Made by a program: the position numbers and the translations under genes | Source of the DNA: Gibbula magus | Lineage: Eukaryota; Mollusca; Gastropoda; Trochida; Trochidae | Assembly: GCA_936450465.1 (NCBI GenBank) | Contig: CAKZFU010000074.1 | Span: 1 to 64,000, forward strand | Length of the DNA: 64,000 nt | Reading direction: 5' to 3' | Shown: positions 1 to 14,681 of the stretch, piece by piece | Layout: each line of letters opens with the position of its first letter | How positions within the stretch are numbered: position 1 is the stretch's first letter | Notes under the pieces: generated by a model | Seen by the model: only the letters and a program-made list of their open reading frames with translations | Told to the model about the DNA's origin: nothing | Database searches by the model: none

Positions 1-292
1 GTCTAATCCTGTCGGTCGCATAGACGCGTTCACTTTTGGAATCGGTGACCGTCTTATGGGCAAACCGTGCCGTTATAGTCATTCCTGTAGGCCCAATTTT
101 GGGCCAAAAGTCACTTTGGCCTAGACAACTTTTGATGGTCTCCTATGGAAGCTCACATGCTGCCGTCGCATAGACGCATTCACTTTTGGAATCGGTGACC
201 GTCTTATCGGCATCCATGCCGTTAAGCTCATGCCCAAAAATGGGCCAAAAGGTGACTTTGGCATAGACAACTTTTGATGGTCTCCTATGGAA

Positions 293-443
293 GGTCTAAT
301 CCTGTCGGTCGCATAGACGCGTTCACTTTTGGAATCGGTGACCGTCTTATGGGCAAACCGTGCCGTTATAGTCATTCCTGTAGGCCCAATTTTGGGCCAA
401 AAGTCACTTTGGCCTAGACAACTTTTGATGGTCTCCTATGGAA
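293..443 (+). repeat. Representative monomer A, subfamily 1 (151 bp)
   Basis: Runs from GGTCTAATCC to CTCCTATGGAA. Landmarks by monomer position: MluI-type ACGCGT at 25-30; odd palindrome CGGTGACCG at 44-52, containing a BstEII-type GGTGACC; the A-specific 8-bp segment TCCTGTAG at about 84-91; dyad GGCCCAATTTTGGGCC at 91-106; a second dyad with 7-bp arms GGCCAAA and TTTGGCC at 103-122. All eight CpGs lie at positions 14-73. Confidence 0.95.
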
Positions 444-586
444 GCTCACATGCTGCCGGTCGCATAGACGCATTCACTTTTGGAATCGGTGACCGTCTTA
501 TCGGCAACCATGCCGTTAAGCTCATGCCCAAAAATGGGCCAAAAGGTGACTTTGGCATAGACAACTTTTGATGGTCTCCTATGGAA
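444..586 (+). repeat. Representative monomer B, subfamily 1 (143 bp)
   Basis: Runs from GCTCACATGC to CTCCTATGGAA. Compared with A it lacks TCCTGTAG, has GACGCATTC in place of GACGCGTTC (MluI-type site lost), and has GCCCAAAAATGGGC at the first dyad. It keeps GGTGACC, so in this subfamily both monomers carry the BstEII-type site. The second dyad is imperfect because the right arm ends GGCA, not GGCC. It is about 87% identical to A outside the 8-bp gap. Confidence 0.95.
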
Positions 587-3500
587 GGTCTAATCCTGTC
601 GGTCGCATAGACGCGTTCACTTTTGGAATCGGTGACCGTCTTATGGGCAAACCGTGCCGTTATAGTCATTCCTGTAGGCCCAATTTTGGGCCAAAAGTCA
701 CTTTGGCCTAGACAACTTTTGATGGTCCTCCTATGGAAGCTCACATGCTGCCGGTCGCATAGACGCATTCACTTTTGGAATCGGTGACCGTCTTATCGGC
801 AACCATGCCGTTAAGCTCATGCCCAAAAATGGGCCAAAAGGTGACTTTGGCATAGACAACTTTTGATGGTCTCCTATGGAAGGTCTAATCCTGTCGGTCG
901 CATAGACGCGTTCACTTTTGGAATCGGTGACCGTCTTATGGGCAAACCGTGCCGTTATAGTCATTCCTGTAGGCCCAATTTTGGGCCAAAAGTCACTTTG
1001 GCCTAGACAACTTTTGATGGTCTCCTATGGAAGCTCACATGCTGCCGGTCGCATAGACGCATTCACTTTTGGAATCGGTGACCGTCTTATCGGCAACCAT
1101 GCCGTTAAGCTCATGCCCAAAAATGGGCCAAAAGGTGACTTTGGCATAGACAACTTTTGATGGTCTCCTATGGAAGGTCTAATCCTGTCGGTCGCATAGA
1201 CGCGTTCACTTTTGGAATCGGTGACCGTCTTATGGGCAAACCGTGCCGTTATAGTCATTCCTGTAGGCCCAATTTTGGGCCAAAAGTCACTTTGGCCTAG
1301 ACAACTTTTGATGGTCTCCTATGGAAGCTCACATGCTGCCGGTCGCATAGACGCATTCACTTTTGGAATCGGTGACCGTCTTATCGGCAACCATGCCGTT
1401 AAGCTCATGCCCAAAAATGGGCCAAAAGGTGACTTTGGCATAGACAACTTTTGATGGTCTCCTATGGAAGGTCTAATCCTGTCGGTCGCATAGACGCGTT
1501 CACTTTTGGAATCGGTGACCGTCTTATGGGCAAACCGTGCCGTTATAGTCATTCCTGTAGGCCAATTTTGGGCCAAAAGTCACTTTGGCCTAGACAACTT
1601 TTGATGGTCTCCTATGGAAGCTCACATGCTGCCGGTCGCATAGACGCATTCACTTTTGGAATCGGTGACCGTCTTATCGGCAACCATGCCGTTAAGCTCA
1701 TGCCCAAAAATGGGCCAAAAGGTGACTTTGGCATAGACAACTTTTGATGGTCTCCTATGGAAGGTCTAATCCTGTCGGTCGCATAGACGCGTTCACTTTT
1801 GGAATCGGTGACCGTCTTATGGGCAAACCGTGCCGTTATAGTCATTCCTGTAGGCCCAATTTTGGGCCAAAAGTCACTTTGGCCTAGACAAACTTTTGAT
1901 GGTCTCCTATGGAAGCTCACATGCTGCCGGTCGCATAGACGCATTCACTTTTGGAATCGGTGACCGTCTTATCGGCAACCATGCCGTTAAGCTCATGCCC
2001 AAAAATGGGCCAAAAGGTGACTTTGGCATAGACAACTTTTGATGGTCTCCTATGGAAGGTCTAATCCTGTCGGTCGCATAGACGCGTTCACTTTTGGAAT
2101 CGGTGACCGTCTTATGGGCAAACCGTGCCGTTATAGTCATTCCTGTAGGCCCAATTTTGGGCCAAAAGTCACTTTGGCCTAGACAACTTTTGATGGTCTC
2201 CTATGGAAGCTCACATGCTGCCGGTCGCATAGACGCATTCACTTTTGGAATCGGTGACCGTCTTATCGGCAACCAAGCCGTTAAGCTCATGCCCAAAAAT
2301 GGGCCAAAAGGTGACTTTGGCATAGACAACTTTTGATGGTCTCCTATGGAAGGTCTAATCCTGTCGGTCGCATAGACGCGTTCACTTTTGGAATCGGTGA
2401 CCGTCTTATGGGCAAACCGTGCCGTTATAGTCATTCCTGTAGGCCCAATTTTGGGCCAAAAGTCACTTTGGCCTAGACAACTTTTGATGGTCTCCTATGG
2501 AAGCTCACATGCTGCCGGTCGCATAGACGCATTCACTTTGGAATCGGTGACCGTCTTATCGGCAACCATGCCGTTAAGCTCATGCCCAAAAATGGGCCAA
2601 AAGGTGACTTTGCATAGACAACTTTTGATGGTCTCCTATGGAAGGTCTAATCCTGTCGGTCGCATAGACGCGTTCACTTTTGGAATCGGTGACCGTCTTA
2701 TGGGCAAACCGTGCCGTTATAGTCATTCCTGTAGGCCCAATTTTGGGCCAAAAGTCACTTTGGCCTAGACAACTTTTGATGGTCTCCTATGGAAGCTCAC
2801 ATGCTGCCGTCGCATAGACGCATTCACTTTTGGAATCGGTGACCGTCTTATCGGCAACCATGCCGTTAAGCTCATGCCCAAAAATGGGCCAAAAGGTGAC
2901 TTTGGCATAGACAACTTTTGATGGTCTCCTATGGAAGGTCTAATCCTGTCGGTCGCATAGACGCGTTCACTTTTGGAATCGGTGACCGTCTTATGGGCAA
3001 ACCGTGCCGTTATAGTCATTCCTGTAGGCCCAATTTTTGGGCCAAAAGTCACTTTGGCCTAGACAACTTTTGATGGTCTCCTATGGAAGCTCACATGCTG
3101 CCGGTCGCATAGACGCATTCACTTTTGGAATCGGTGACCGTCTTATCGGCAACCATGCCGTTAAGCTCATGCCCAAAAATGGGCCAAAAGGTGACTTTGG
3201 CATAGACAACTTTTGATGGTCTCCTATGGAAGGTCTAATCCTGTCGGTCGCATAGACGCGTTCACTTTTGGAATCGGTGACCGTCTTATGGGCAAACCGT
3301 GCCGTTATAGTCATTCCTGTAGGCCCAATTTTGGGCCAAAAGTCACTTTGGCCTAGACAACTTTTGATGGTCTCCTATGGAAGCTCACATGCTGCCGGTC
3401 GCATAGACGCATTCACTTTTGGAATCGGTGACCGTCTTATCGGCAACCATGCCGTTAAGCTCATGCCCAAAAATGGGCCAAAAGGTGACTTGGCATAGAC

Positions 3501-6500
3501 AACTTTTGATGGTCTCCTATGGAAGGTCTAATCCTGTCGGTCGCATAGACGCGTTCACTTTTGGAATCGGTGACCGTCTTATGGCAAACCGTGCCGTTAT
3601 AGTCATTCCTGTAGGCCCAATTTTGGGCCAAAAGTCACTTTGGCCTAGACAACTTTTGATGGTCTCCTATGGAAGCTCACATGCTGCCGGTCGCATAGAC
3701 GCATTCACTTTGGAATCGGTGACCGTCTTATCGGCAACCATGCCGTTAAGCTCATGCCCAAAAATGGGCCAAAAGGTGACTTTGGCATAGACAACTTTTG
3801 ATGGTCTCCTATGGAAGGTCTAATCCTGTCGGTCGCATAGACGCGTTCACTTTTGGAATCGGTGACCGTCTTATGGGCAAACCGTGCCGTTATAGTCATT
3901 CCTGTAGGCCCAATTTTGGGCCAAAAGTCACTTTGGCCTAGACAACTTTTGATGGTCTCCTATGGAAGCTCACATGCTGCCGGTCGCATAGACGCATTCA
4001 CTTTTGGAATCGGTGACCGTCTTATCGGCAACCATGCCGTTAAGCTCATGCCCAAAAATGGGCCAAAAGGTGACTTTGGCATAGACAACTTTTGATGGTC
4101 TCCTATGGAAGGTCTAATCCTGTCGGTCGCATAGACGCGTTCACTTTTGGAATCGGTGACCGTCTTATGGGCAAACCGTGCCGTTATAGTCATTCCTGTA
4201 GGCCCAATTTTGGGCCAAAAGTCACTTTGGCCTAGACAACTTTTGATGGTCTCCTATGGAAGCTCACATGCTGCCGGTCGCATAGACGCATTCACTTTTG
4301 GAATCGGTGACCGTCTTATCGGCAACCATGCCGTTAAGCTCATGCCCAAAAATGGGCCAAAAGGTGACTTTGGCATAGACAACTTTTGATGGTCTCCTAT
4401 GGAAGGTCTAATCCTGTCGGTCGCATAGACGCGTTCACTTTTGGAATCGGTGACCGTCTTATGGGCAAACCGTGCCGTTATAGTCATTCCTGTAGGCCCA
4501 ATTTTGGGCCAAAAGTCACTTTGGCCTAGACAACTTTTGATGGTCTCCTATGGAAGCTCACATGCTGCCGGTCGCATAGACGCATTCACTTTTGGAATCG
4601 GTGACCGTCTTATCGGCAACCATGCCGGTAAGCTCATGCCCAAAAATGGGCCAAAAGGTGACTTTGGCATAGACAACTTTTGATGGTCTCCTATGGAAGG
4701 TCTAATCCTGTCGGTCGCATAGACGCGTTCACTTTTGGAATCGGTGACCGTCTTATGGGCAAACCGTGCCGTTATAGTCATTCCTGTAGGCCCAATTTTG
4801 GGCCAAAAGTCACTTTGGCCTAGACAACTTTTGATGGTCTCCTATGGAAGCTCACATGCTGCCGGTCGCATAGACGCATTCACTTTTGGAATCGGTGACC
4901 GTCTTATCGGCAACCATGCCGTTAAGCTCATGCCCAAAAATGGGCCAAAAGGTGACTTTGGCATAGACAACTTTTGATGGTCTCCTATGGAAGGTCTAAT
5001 CCTGTCGGTCGCATAGACGCGTTCACTTTTGGAATCGGTGACCGTCTTATGGGCAAACCGTGCCGTTATAGTCATTCCTGTAGGCCCAATTTGGGCCAAA
5101 AGTCACTTTGGCCTAGACAACTTTTGATGGTCTCCTATGGAAGCTCACATGCTGCCGGTCGCATAGACGCATTCACTTTTGGAATCGGTGACCGTCTTAT
5201 CGGCAAACCATGCCGTTAAGCTCATGCCAAAAATGGGCCAAAAGGTGACTTTGGCATAGACAACTTTTGATGGTCTCCTATGGAAGGTCTAATCCTGTCG
5301 GTCGCATAGACGCGTTCACTTTTGGAATCGGTGACCGTCTTATGGCAAACCGTGCCGTTATAGTCATTCCTGTAGGCCCAATTTTGGGCCAAAAGTCACT
5401 TTGGCCTAGACAACTTTTGATGGTCTCCTATGGAAGCTCACATGCTGCCGGTCGCATAGACGCATTCACTTTTGGAATCGGTGACCGTCTTATCGGCAAC
5501 CATGCCGTTAAGCTCATGCCAAAAATGGGCCAAAAGGTGACTTTGGCATAGACAACTTTTGATGGTCTCCTATGGAAGGTCTAATCCTGTCGGTCGCATA
5601 GACGGCGTTCACTTTTGGAATCGGTGACCGTCTTATGGGCAAACCGTGCCGTTATAGTCATTCCTGTAGGCCCAATTTTGGGCCAAAAGTCACTTTGGCC
5701 TAGACAACTTTTGATGGTCTCCTATGGAAGCTCACATGCTGCGGTCGCATAGACGCATTCACTTTTGGAATCGGTGACCGTCTTATAGGCAACCATGCCG
5801 TTAAGCTCATGCCCAAAAATGGGCCAAAAGGTGACTTTGGCATAGACAACTTTTGATGGTCTCCTATGGAAGGTCTAATCCTGTCGGTCGCATAGACGCG
5901 TTCACTTTTGGAATCGGTGACCGTCTTATGGGCAAACCGTGCCGTTATAGTCATTCCTGTAGGCCCAATTTTGGGCCAAAAGTCACTTTGGCCTAGACAA
6001 CTTTTGATGGTCTCCTATGGAAGCTCACATGCTGCCGGTCGCATAGACGCATTCACTTTTGGAATCGGTGACCGTCTTATCGGCAACCATGCCGTTAAGC
6101 TCATGCCCAAAAATGGGCCAAAAGGTGACTTTGGCATAGACAACTTTTGATGGTCTCCTATGGAAGGTCTAATCCTGTCGGTCGCATAGACGCGTTCACT
6201 TTTGGAATCGGTGACCGTCTTATGGGCAAACCGTGCCGTTATAGTCATTCCTGTAGGCCCAATTTTGGGCCAAAAGTCACTTTGGCCTAGACAACTTTGA
6301 TGGTCTCCTATGGAAGCTCACATGCTGCCGGTCGCATAGACGCATTCACTTTTGGAATCGGTGACCGTCTTATCGGCAACCATGCCGTTAAGCTCATGCC
6401 CAAAAATGGGCCAAAAGGTGACTTTGGCATAGACAACTTTTGATGGTCTCCTATGGAAGGTCTAATCCTGTCGGTCGCATAGACGCGTTCACTTTTGGAA

Positions 6501-9500
6501 TCGGTGACCGTCTTATGGGCAAACCGTGCCGTTATAGTCATTCCTGTAGGCCCAATTTTGGGCCAAAAGTCACTTTGGCCTAGACAACTTTTGATGGTCT
6601 CCTATGGAAGCTCACATGCTGCCGGTCGCATAGACGCATTCACTTTTGGAATCGGTGACCGTCTTATCGGCAACCATGCCGTTAAGCTCATGCCCAAAAA
6701 TGGGCCAAAAGGTGACTTTGGCATAGACAACTTTTGATGGTCTCCTATGGAAGGTCTAATCCTGTCGGTCGCATAGACGCGTTCACTTTGGAATCGGTGA
6801 CCGTCTTATGGGCAAACCGTGCCGTTATAGTCATTCCTGTAGGCCCAATTTTGGGCCAAAAGTCACTTTGGCCTAGACAACTTTTGATGGTCTCCTATGG
6901 AAGCTCACATGCTGCCGGTCGCATAGACGCATTCACTTTTGGAATCGGTGACCGTCTTATCGGCAACCATGCCGTTAAGCTCATGCCCAAAAATGGGCCA
7001 AAAGGTGACTTTGGCATAGACAACTTTTGATGGTCTCCTATGGAAGGTCTAATCCTGTCGGTCGCATAGACGCGTTCACTTTTGGAATCGGTGACCGTCT
7101 TATGGGCAAAACCGTGCCGTTATAGTCATTCCTGTAGGCCCAATTTTGGGCCAAAAGTCACTTTGGCCTAGACAACTTTTGATGGTCTCCTATGGAAGCT
7201 CACATGCTGCCGGTCGCATAGACGCATTCACTTTTGGAATCGGTGACCGTCTTATCGGCAACCATGCCGTTAAGCTCATGCCCAAAAATGGGCCAAAAGG
7301 TGACTTTGGCATAGACAACTTTTGATGGTCTCCTATGGAAGGTCTAATCCTGTCGGTCGCATAGACGCGTTCACTTTTGGAATCGGTGACCGTCTTATGG
7401 GCAAACCGTGCCGTTATAGTCATTCCTGTAGGCCCAATTTTGGGCCAAAAGTCACTTTGGCCTAGACAACTTTTGATGGTCTCCTATGGAAGCTCACATG
7501 CTGCCGGTCGCATAGACGCATTCACTTTTGGAATCGGTGACCGTCTTATCGGCAACCATGCCGTTAAGCTCATGCCCAAAAATGGCCAAAAGGTGACTTT
7601 GGCATAGACAACTTTTGATGGTCTCCTATGGAAGGTCTAATCCTGTCGGTCGCATAGACGCGTTCACTTTTGGAATCGGTGACCGTCTTATGGGCAAACC
7701 GTGCCGTTATAGTCATTCCTGTAGGCCCAATTTTGGGCCAAAAGTCACTTTGGCCTAGACAACTTTTGATGGTCTCCTATGGAAGCTCACATGCTGCCGG
7801 TCGCATAGACGCATTCACTTTTGGAATCGGTGACCGTCTTATCGGCAACCATGCCGTTAAGCTCATGCCCAAAAATGGGCCAAAAGGTGACTTTGGCATA
7901 GACAACTTTTGATGGTCTCCTATGGAAGGTCTAATCCTGTCGGTCGCATAGACGCGTTCACTTTTGGAATCGGTGACCGTCTTATGGGCAAACCGTGCCG
8001 TTATAGTCATTCCTGTAGGCCCAATTTTGGGCCAAAAGTCACTTTGGCCTAGACAACTTTTGATGGTCTCCTATGGAAGCTCACATGCTGCCGGTCGCAT
8101 AGACGCATTCACTTTTGGAATCGGTGACCGTCTTATCGGCAACCATGCCGTTAAGGCTCATGCCCAAAAATGGGCCAAAAGGTGACTTTGGCATAGACAA
8201 CTTTTGATGGTCTCCTATGGAAGGTCTAATCCTGTCGGTCGCATAGACGCGTTCACTTTTGGAATCGGTGACCGTCTTATGGGCAAACCGTGCCGTTATA
8301 GTCATTCCTGTAGGCCCAATTTTGGGCCAAAAGTCACTTTGGCCTAGACAACTTTTGATGGTCTCCTATGGAAGCTCACATGCTGCGTCTCATAGACGCA
8401 TTCACTTTTGGAATCGGTGACCGTCTTATCGGCAACCATGCCGTTAAGCTCATGCCCAAAAATGGGCCAAAAGGTGACTTTGGCATAGACAACTTTTGAT
8501 GGTCTCCTATGGAAGGTCTAATCCTGTCGGTCGCATAGACGCGTTCACTTTTGGAATCGGTGACCGTCTTATGGGCAAACCGGCCGTTATAGTCATTCCT
8601 GTAGGCCCAATTTTGGGCCAAAAGTCACTTTGGCCTAGACAACTTTTGATGGTCTCCTATGGAAGCTCACATGCTGCCGGTCGCATAGACGCATTCACTT
8701 TTGGAATCGGTGACCGTCTTATCGGCAACCATGCCGTTAAGCTCATGCCCAAAAATGGGCCAAAAGGTGACTTTGGCATAGACAACTTTTGATGGTCTCC
8801 TATGGAAGGTCTAATCCTGTCGGTCGCATAGACGCGTTCACTTTTGGAATCGGTGACCGTCTTATGGGCAAACCGTGCCGTTATAGTCATTCCTGTAGGC
8901 CCAATTTTGGGCCAAAAGTCACTTTGGCCTAGACAACTTTTGATGGTCTCCTATGGAAGCTCACATGCTGCCGGTCGCATAGACGCATTCACTTTTGGAA
9001 TCGGTGACCGTCTTATCGGCAACCATGCCGTTAAGCTCATGCCCAAAATGGGCCAAAAGGTGACTTTGGCATAGACAACTTTTGATGGTCTCCTATGGAA
9101 GGTCTAATCCTGTCGGTCGCATAGACGCGTTCACTTTTGGAATCGGTGACCGTCTTATGGGCAAACCGTGCCGTTATAGTCATTCCTGTAGGCCAATTTT
9201 GGGCCAAAAGTCACTTTGGCCTAGACAACTTTTGATGGTCTCCTATGGAAGCTCACATGCTGCCGGTCGCATAGACGCATTCACTTTTGGAATCGGTGAC
9301 CGTCTTATCGGCAACCATGCCGTTAAGCTCATGCCCAAAAATGGGCCAAAAGGTGACTTTGGCATAGACAACTTTTGATGGTCTCCTATGGAAGGTCTAA
9401 TCCTGTCGGTCGCATAGACGCGTTCACTTTTGGAATCGGTGACCGTCTTATGGGCAAACCGTGCCGTTATAGTCATTCCTGTAGGCCCAATTTTGGGCCA

Positions 9501-12500
9501 AAAGTCACTTTGGCCTAGACAACTTTTGATGGTCTCCTATGGAAGCTCACATGCTGCCGGTCGCATAGACGCATTCACTTTTGGAATCGGTGACCGTCTT
9601 ATCGGCAACCATGCCGTTAAGCTCATGCCCAAAAATGGGCCAAAAGGTGACTTTGGCATAGACAACTTTTGATGGTCTCCTATGGAAGGTCTAATCCTGT
9701 CGGTCGCATAGACGCGTTCACTTTTGGAATCGGTGACCGTCTTATGGGCAAACCGTGCCGTTATAGTCATTCCTGTAGGCCCAATTTTGGGCCAAAAGTC
9801 ACTTTGGCCTAGACAACTTTTGATGGTCTCCTATGGAAGCTCACATGCTGCCGGTCGCATAGACGCATTCACTTTTGGAATCGGTGACCGTCTTATCGGC
9901 AACCATGCCGTTAAGCTCATGCCCAAAAATGGGCCAAAAGGTGACTTTGGCATAGACAACTTTTGATGGTCTCCTATGGAAGGTCTAATCCTGTCGGTCG
10001 CATAGACGCGTTCACTTTTGGAATCGGTGACCGTCTTATGGGCAAACCGTGCCGTTATAGTCATTCCTGTAGGCCCAATTTTGGGCCAAAAGTCACTTTG
10101 GCCTAGACAACTTTTGATGGTCTCCTATGGAAGCTCACATGCTGCCGGTCGCATAGACGCATTCACTTTTGGAATCGGTGACCGTCTTATCGGCAACCAT
10201 GCCGTTAAGCTCATGCCCAAAAATGGGCCAAAAGGTGACTTTGGCATAGACAACTTTTGATGGTCTCCTATGGAAGGTCTAATCCTGTCGGTCGCATAGA
10301 CGCGTTCACTTTTGGAATCGGTGACCGTCTTATGGGCAAACCGTGCCGTTATAGTCATTCCTGTAGGCCCAATTTTGGGCCAAAAGTCACTTTGGCCTAG
10401 ACAACTTTTGATGGTCTCCTATGGAAGCTCACATGCTGCCGGTCGCATAGACGCATTCACTTTTGGAATCGGTGACCGTCTTATCGGCAACCATGCCGTT
10501 AAGCTCATGCCCAAAAATGGGCCAAAAGGTGACTTTGGCATAGACAACTTTTGATGGTCTCCTATGGAAGGTCTAATCCTGTCGGTCGCATAGACGCGTT
10601 CACTTTTGGAATCGGTGACCGTCTTATGGGCAAACCGTGCCGTTATAGTCATTCCTGTAGGCCCAATTTTGGGCCAAAAGTCACTTTGGCCTAGACAACT
10701 TTTGATGGTCTCCTATGGAAGCTCACATGCTGCCGGTCGCATAGACGCATTCACTTTTGGAATCGGTGACCGTCTTATCGGCAACCATGCCGTTAAGCTC
10801 ATGCCCAAAAATGGGCCAAAAGGTGACTTTGGCATAGACAACTTTTGATGGTCTCCTATGGAAGGTCTAATCCTGTCGGTCGCATAGACGCGTTCACTTT
10901 TGGAATCGGTGACCGTCTTATGGGCAAACCGTGCCGTTATAGTCATTCCTGTAGGCCCAATTTTGGGCCAAAAGTCACTTTGGCCTAGACAACTTTTGAT
11001 GGTCTCCTATGGAAGCTCACATGCTGCCGGTCGCATAGACGCATTCACTTTTGGAATCGGTGACCGTCTTATCGGCAACCATGCCGTTAAGCTCATGCCC
11101 AAAAATGGGCCAAAAGGTGACTTTGGCATAGACAACTTTTGATGGTCTCCTATGGAAGGTCTAATCCTGTCGGTCGCATAGACGCGTTCACTTTTGGAAT
11201 CGGTGACCGTCTTATGGGCAAACCGTGCCGTTATAGTCATTCCTGTAGGCCCAATTTTGGGCCAAAAGTCACTTTGGCCTAGACAACTTTTGATGGTCTC
11301 CTATGGAAGCTCACATGCTGCCGGTCGCATAGACGCATTCACTTTTGGAATCGGTGACCGTCTTATCGGCAACCATGCCGTTAAGCTCATGCCCAAAAAT
11401 GGGCCAAAAGGTGACTTTGGCATAGACAACTTTTGATGGTCTCCTATGGAAGGTCTAATCCTGTCGGTCGCATAGACGCGTTCACTTTTGGAATCGGTGA
11501 CCGTCTTATGGGCAAACCGTGCCGTTATAGTCATTCCTGTAGGCCCAATTTTGGGCCAAAAGTCACTTTGGCCTAGACAACTTTTGATGGTCTCCTATGG
11601 AAGCTCACATGCTGCCGGTCGCATAGACGCATTCACTTTTGAATCGGTGACCGTCTTATCGGCAACCATGCCGTTAAGCTCATGCCCAAAAATGGGCCAA
11701 AAGGTGACTTTGGCATAGACAACTTTTGATGGTCTCCTATGGAAGGTCTAATCCTGTCGGTCGCATAGACGCGTTCACTTTTGGAATCGGTGACCGTCTT
11801 ATGGGCAAACCGTGCCGTTATAGTCATTCCTGTAGGCCCAATTTTGGGCCAAAAGTCACTTTGGCCTAGACAACTTTTGATGGTCTCCTATGGAAGCTCA
11901 CATGCTGCCGGTCGCATAGACGCATTCACTTTTGGAATCGGTGACCGTCTTATCGGCAACCATGCCGTTAAGCTCATGCCCAAAAATGGGCCAAAAGGTG
12001 ACTTTGGCATAGACAACTTTTGATGGTCTCCTATGGAAGGTCTAATCCTGTCGGTCGCATAGACGCGTTCACTTTTGGAATCGGTGACCGTCTTATGGGC
12101 AAACCGTGCCGTTATAGTCATTCCTGTAGGCCCAATTTTGGGCAAAAGTCACTTTGGCCTAGACAACTTTTGATGGTCTCCTATGGAAGCTCACATGCTG
12201 CCGGTCGCATAGACGCATTCACTTTTGGAATCGGTGACCGTCTTATCGGCAACCATGCCGTTAAGCTCATGCCCAAAAATGGGCCAAAAGGTGACTTTGG
12301 CATAGACAACTTTTGATGGTCTCCTATGGAAGGTCTAATCCTGTCGGTCGCATAGACGCGTTCACTTTTGGAATCGGTGACCGTCTTATGGGCAAACCGT
12401 GCCGTTATAGTCATTGACTTTAGGCCCAATTTTGGGCCAAAAGTCACTTTGGCCTAGACAACTTTTGATGGTCTCCTATGGAAGCTCACATGCTGCCGGT

Positions 12501-14681
12501 CGCATAGACGCATTCACTTTTGGAATCGGTGACCGTCTTATCGGCAACCATGCCGTTAAGCTCATGCCCAAAAATGGGCCAAAAGGTGACTTTGGCATAG
12601 ACAACTTTTGATGGTCTCCTATGGAAGGTCTAATCCTGTCGGTCGCATAGACGCGTTCACTTTTGGAATCGGTGACCGTCTTATGGGCAAACCGTGCCGT
12701 TATAGTCATTCCTGTAGGCCCAATTTTGGGCCAAAAGTCACTTTGGCCTAGACAACTTTTGATGGTCTCCTATGGAAGCTCACATGCTGCCGGTCGCATA
12801 GACGCATTCACTTTTGGAATCGGTGACCGTCTTATCGGCAACCATGCCGTTAAGCTCATGCCAAAAATGGGCCAAAAGGTGACTTTGGCATAGACAACTT
12901 TTGATGGTCTCCTATGGAAGGTCTAATCCTGTCGGTCGCATAGACGCGTTCACTTTTGGAATCGGTGACCGTCTTATGGGCAAACCGTGCCGTTATAGTC
13001 ATTCCTGTAGGCCCAATTTTGGGCCAAAAGTCACTTTGGCCTAGACAACTTTTGATGGTCTCCTATGGAAGCTCACATGCTGCCGGTCGCATAGACGCAT
13101 TCACTTTTGGAATCGGTGACCGTCTTATCGGCAACCATGCCGTTAAGCTCATGCCCAAAAATGGGCCAAAAGGTGACTTTGGCATAGACAACTTTTGATG
13201 GTCTCCTATGGAAGGTCTAATCCTGTCGGTCGCATAGACGCGTTCACTTTTGGAATCGGTGACCGTCTTATGGGCAAACCGTGCCGTTATAGTCATTCCT
13301 GTAGGCCCAATTTTGGGCCAAAAGTCACTTTGGCCTAGACAACTTTTGATGGTCTCCTATGGAAGCTCACATGCTGCCGGTCGCATAGACGCATTCACTT
13401 TTGGAATCGGTGACCGTCTTATCGGCAACCATGCCGTTAAGCTCATGCCCAAAAATGGGCCAAAAGGTGACTTTGGCATAGACAACTTTTGATGGTCTCC
13501 TATGGAAGGTCTAATCCTGTCGGTCGCATAGACGCGTTCACTTTTTGGAATCGGTGACCGTCTTATGGGCAAACCGTGCCGTTATAGTCATTCCTGTAGG
13601 CCCAATTTGGGCCAAAAGTCACTTTGGCCTAGACAACTTTTGATGGTCTCCTATGGAAGCTCACATGCTGCCGGTCGCATAGACGCATTCACTTTTGGAA
13701 TCGGTGACCGTCTTATCGCAACCATGCCGTTAAGCTCATGCCAAAAATGGGCCAAAAGGTGACTTTGGCATAGACAACTTTTGATGGTCTCCTATGGAAG
13801 GTCTAATCCTGTCGGTCGCATAGACGCGTTCACTTTTGGAATCGGTGACCGTCTTATGGGCAAACCGTGCCGTTATAGTCATTCCTGTAGGCCCAATTTT
13901 GGGCCAAAAGTCACTTTGGCCTAGACAACTTTTGATGGTCTCCTATGGAAGCTCACATGCTGCCGGTCGCATAGACGCATTCACTTTTGGAATCGGTGAC
14001 CGTCTTATCGGCAACCATGCCGTTAAGCTCATGCCCAAAAATGGTCCAAAAGGTGACTTTGGCATAGACAACTTTTGATGGTCTCCTATGGAAGGTCTAA
14101 TCCTGTCGGTCGCATAGACGCGTTCACTTTTCGAATCGGTGACCGTCTTATGGGCAAACCGTGCCGTTATAGTCATTCCTGTAGGCCCAATTTTGGGCCA
14201 AAAGTCACTTTGGCCTAGACAACTTTTGATGGTCTCCTATGGAAGCTCACATGCTGCCGGTCGCATAGACGCATTCACTTTTGGAATCGGTGACCGTCTT
14301 ATCGGCAACCATGCCGTTAAGCTCATGCCCAAAAATGGGCCAAAAGGTGACTTTGGCATAGACAACTTTTGATGGTCTCCTATGGAAGGTCTAATCCTGT
14401 CGGTCGCATAGACGCGTTCACTTTTGGAATCGGTGACCGTCTTATGGGCAAACCGTGCCGTTATAGTCATTCCTGTAGGCCCAATTTTGGGCCAAAAGTC
14501 ACTTTGGCCTAGACAACTTTTGATGGTCTCCTATGGAAGCTCACATGCTGCCGGTCGCATAGACGCATTCACTTTTGGAATCGGTGACCGTCTTATCGGC
14601 AACCATGCCGTTAAGCTCATGCCCAAAAATGGGCCAAAAGGTGACTTTGGCATAGACAACTTTTGATGGTCTCCTATGGAA

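Noticed and set aside
121..375. Recurrent 74-84 codon frames on the minus strand, starting MTITARFAHKTV
   Set aside because: Mirror shadow of the satellite. The opening residues superficially recall a lacZ-alpha start, but nothing else matches and there is no sign of selection on codons.
329..571. Recurrent 80-codon open frame on the plus strand (start ATGG at about 2090, 4147 and so on), one per dimer
   Set aside because: It exists only because the 294-bp dimer is divisible by three and happens to lack stops in that frame. Equal-length frames overlap it on the minus strand, single-base indels break it freely, it shrinks to 63 codons in region 2, and the protein resembles no family I know.
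8380..8400. GCTGCGTCTCATAG as a distinct B subtype
   Set aside because: It is a single copy inside a stretch rich in one-base errors (8,154, 8,386 and 8,582), so consensus error is more likely than a real subtype.
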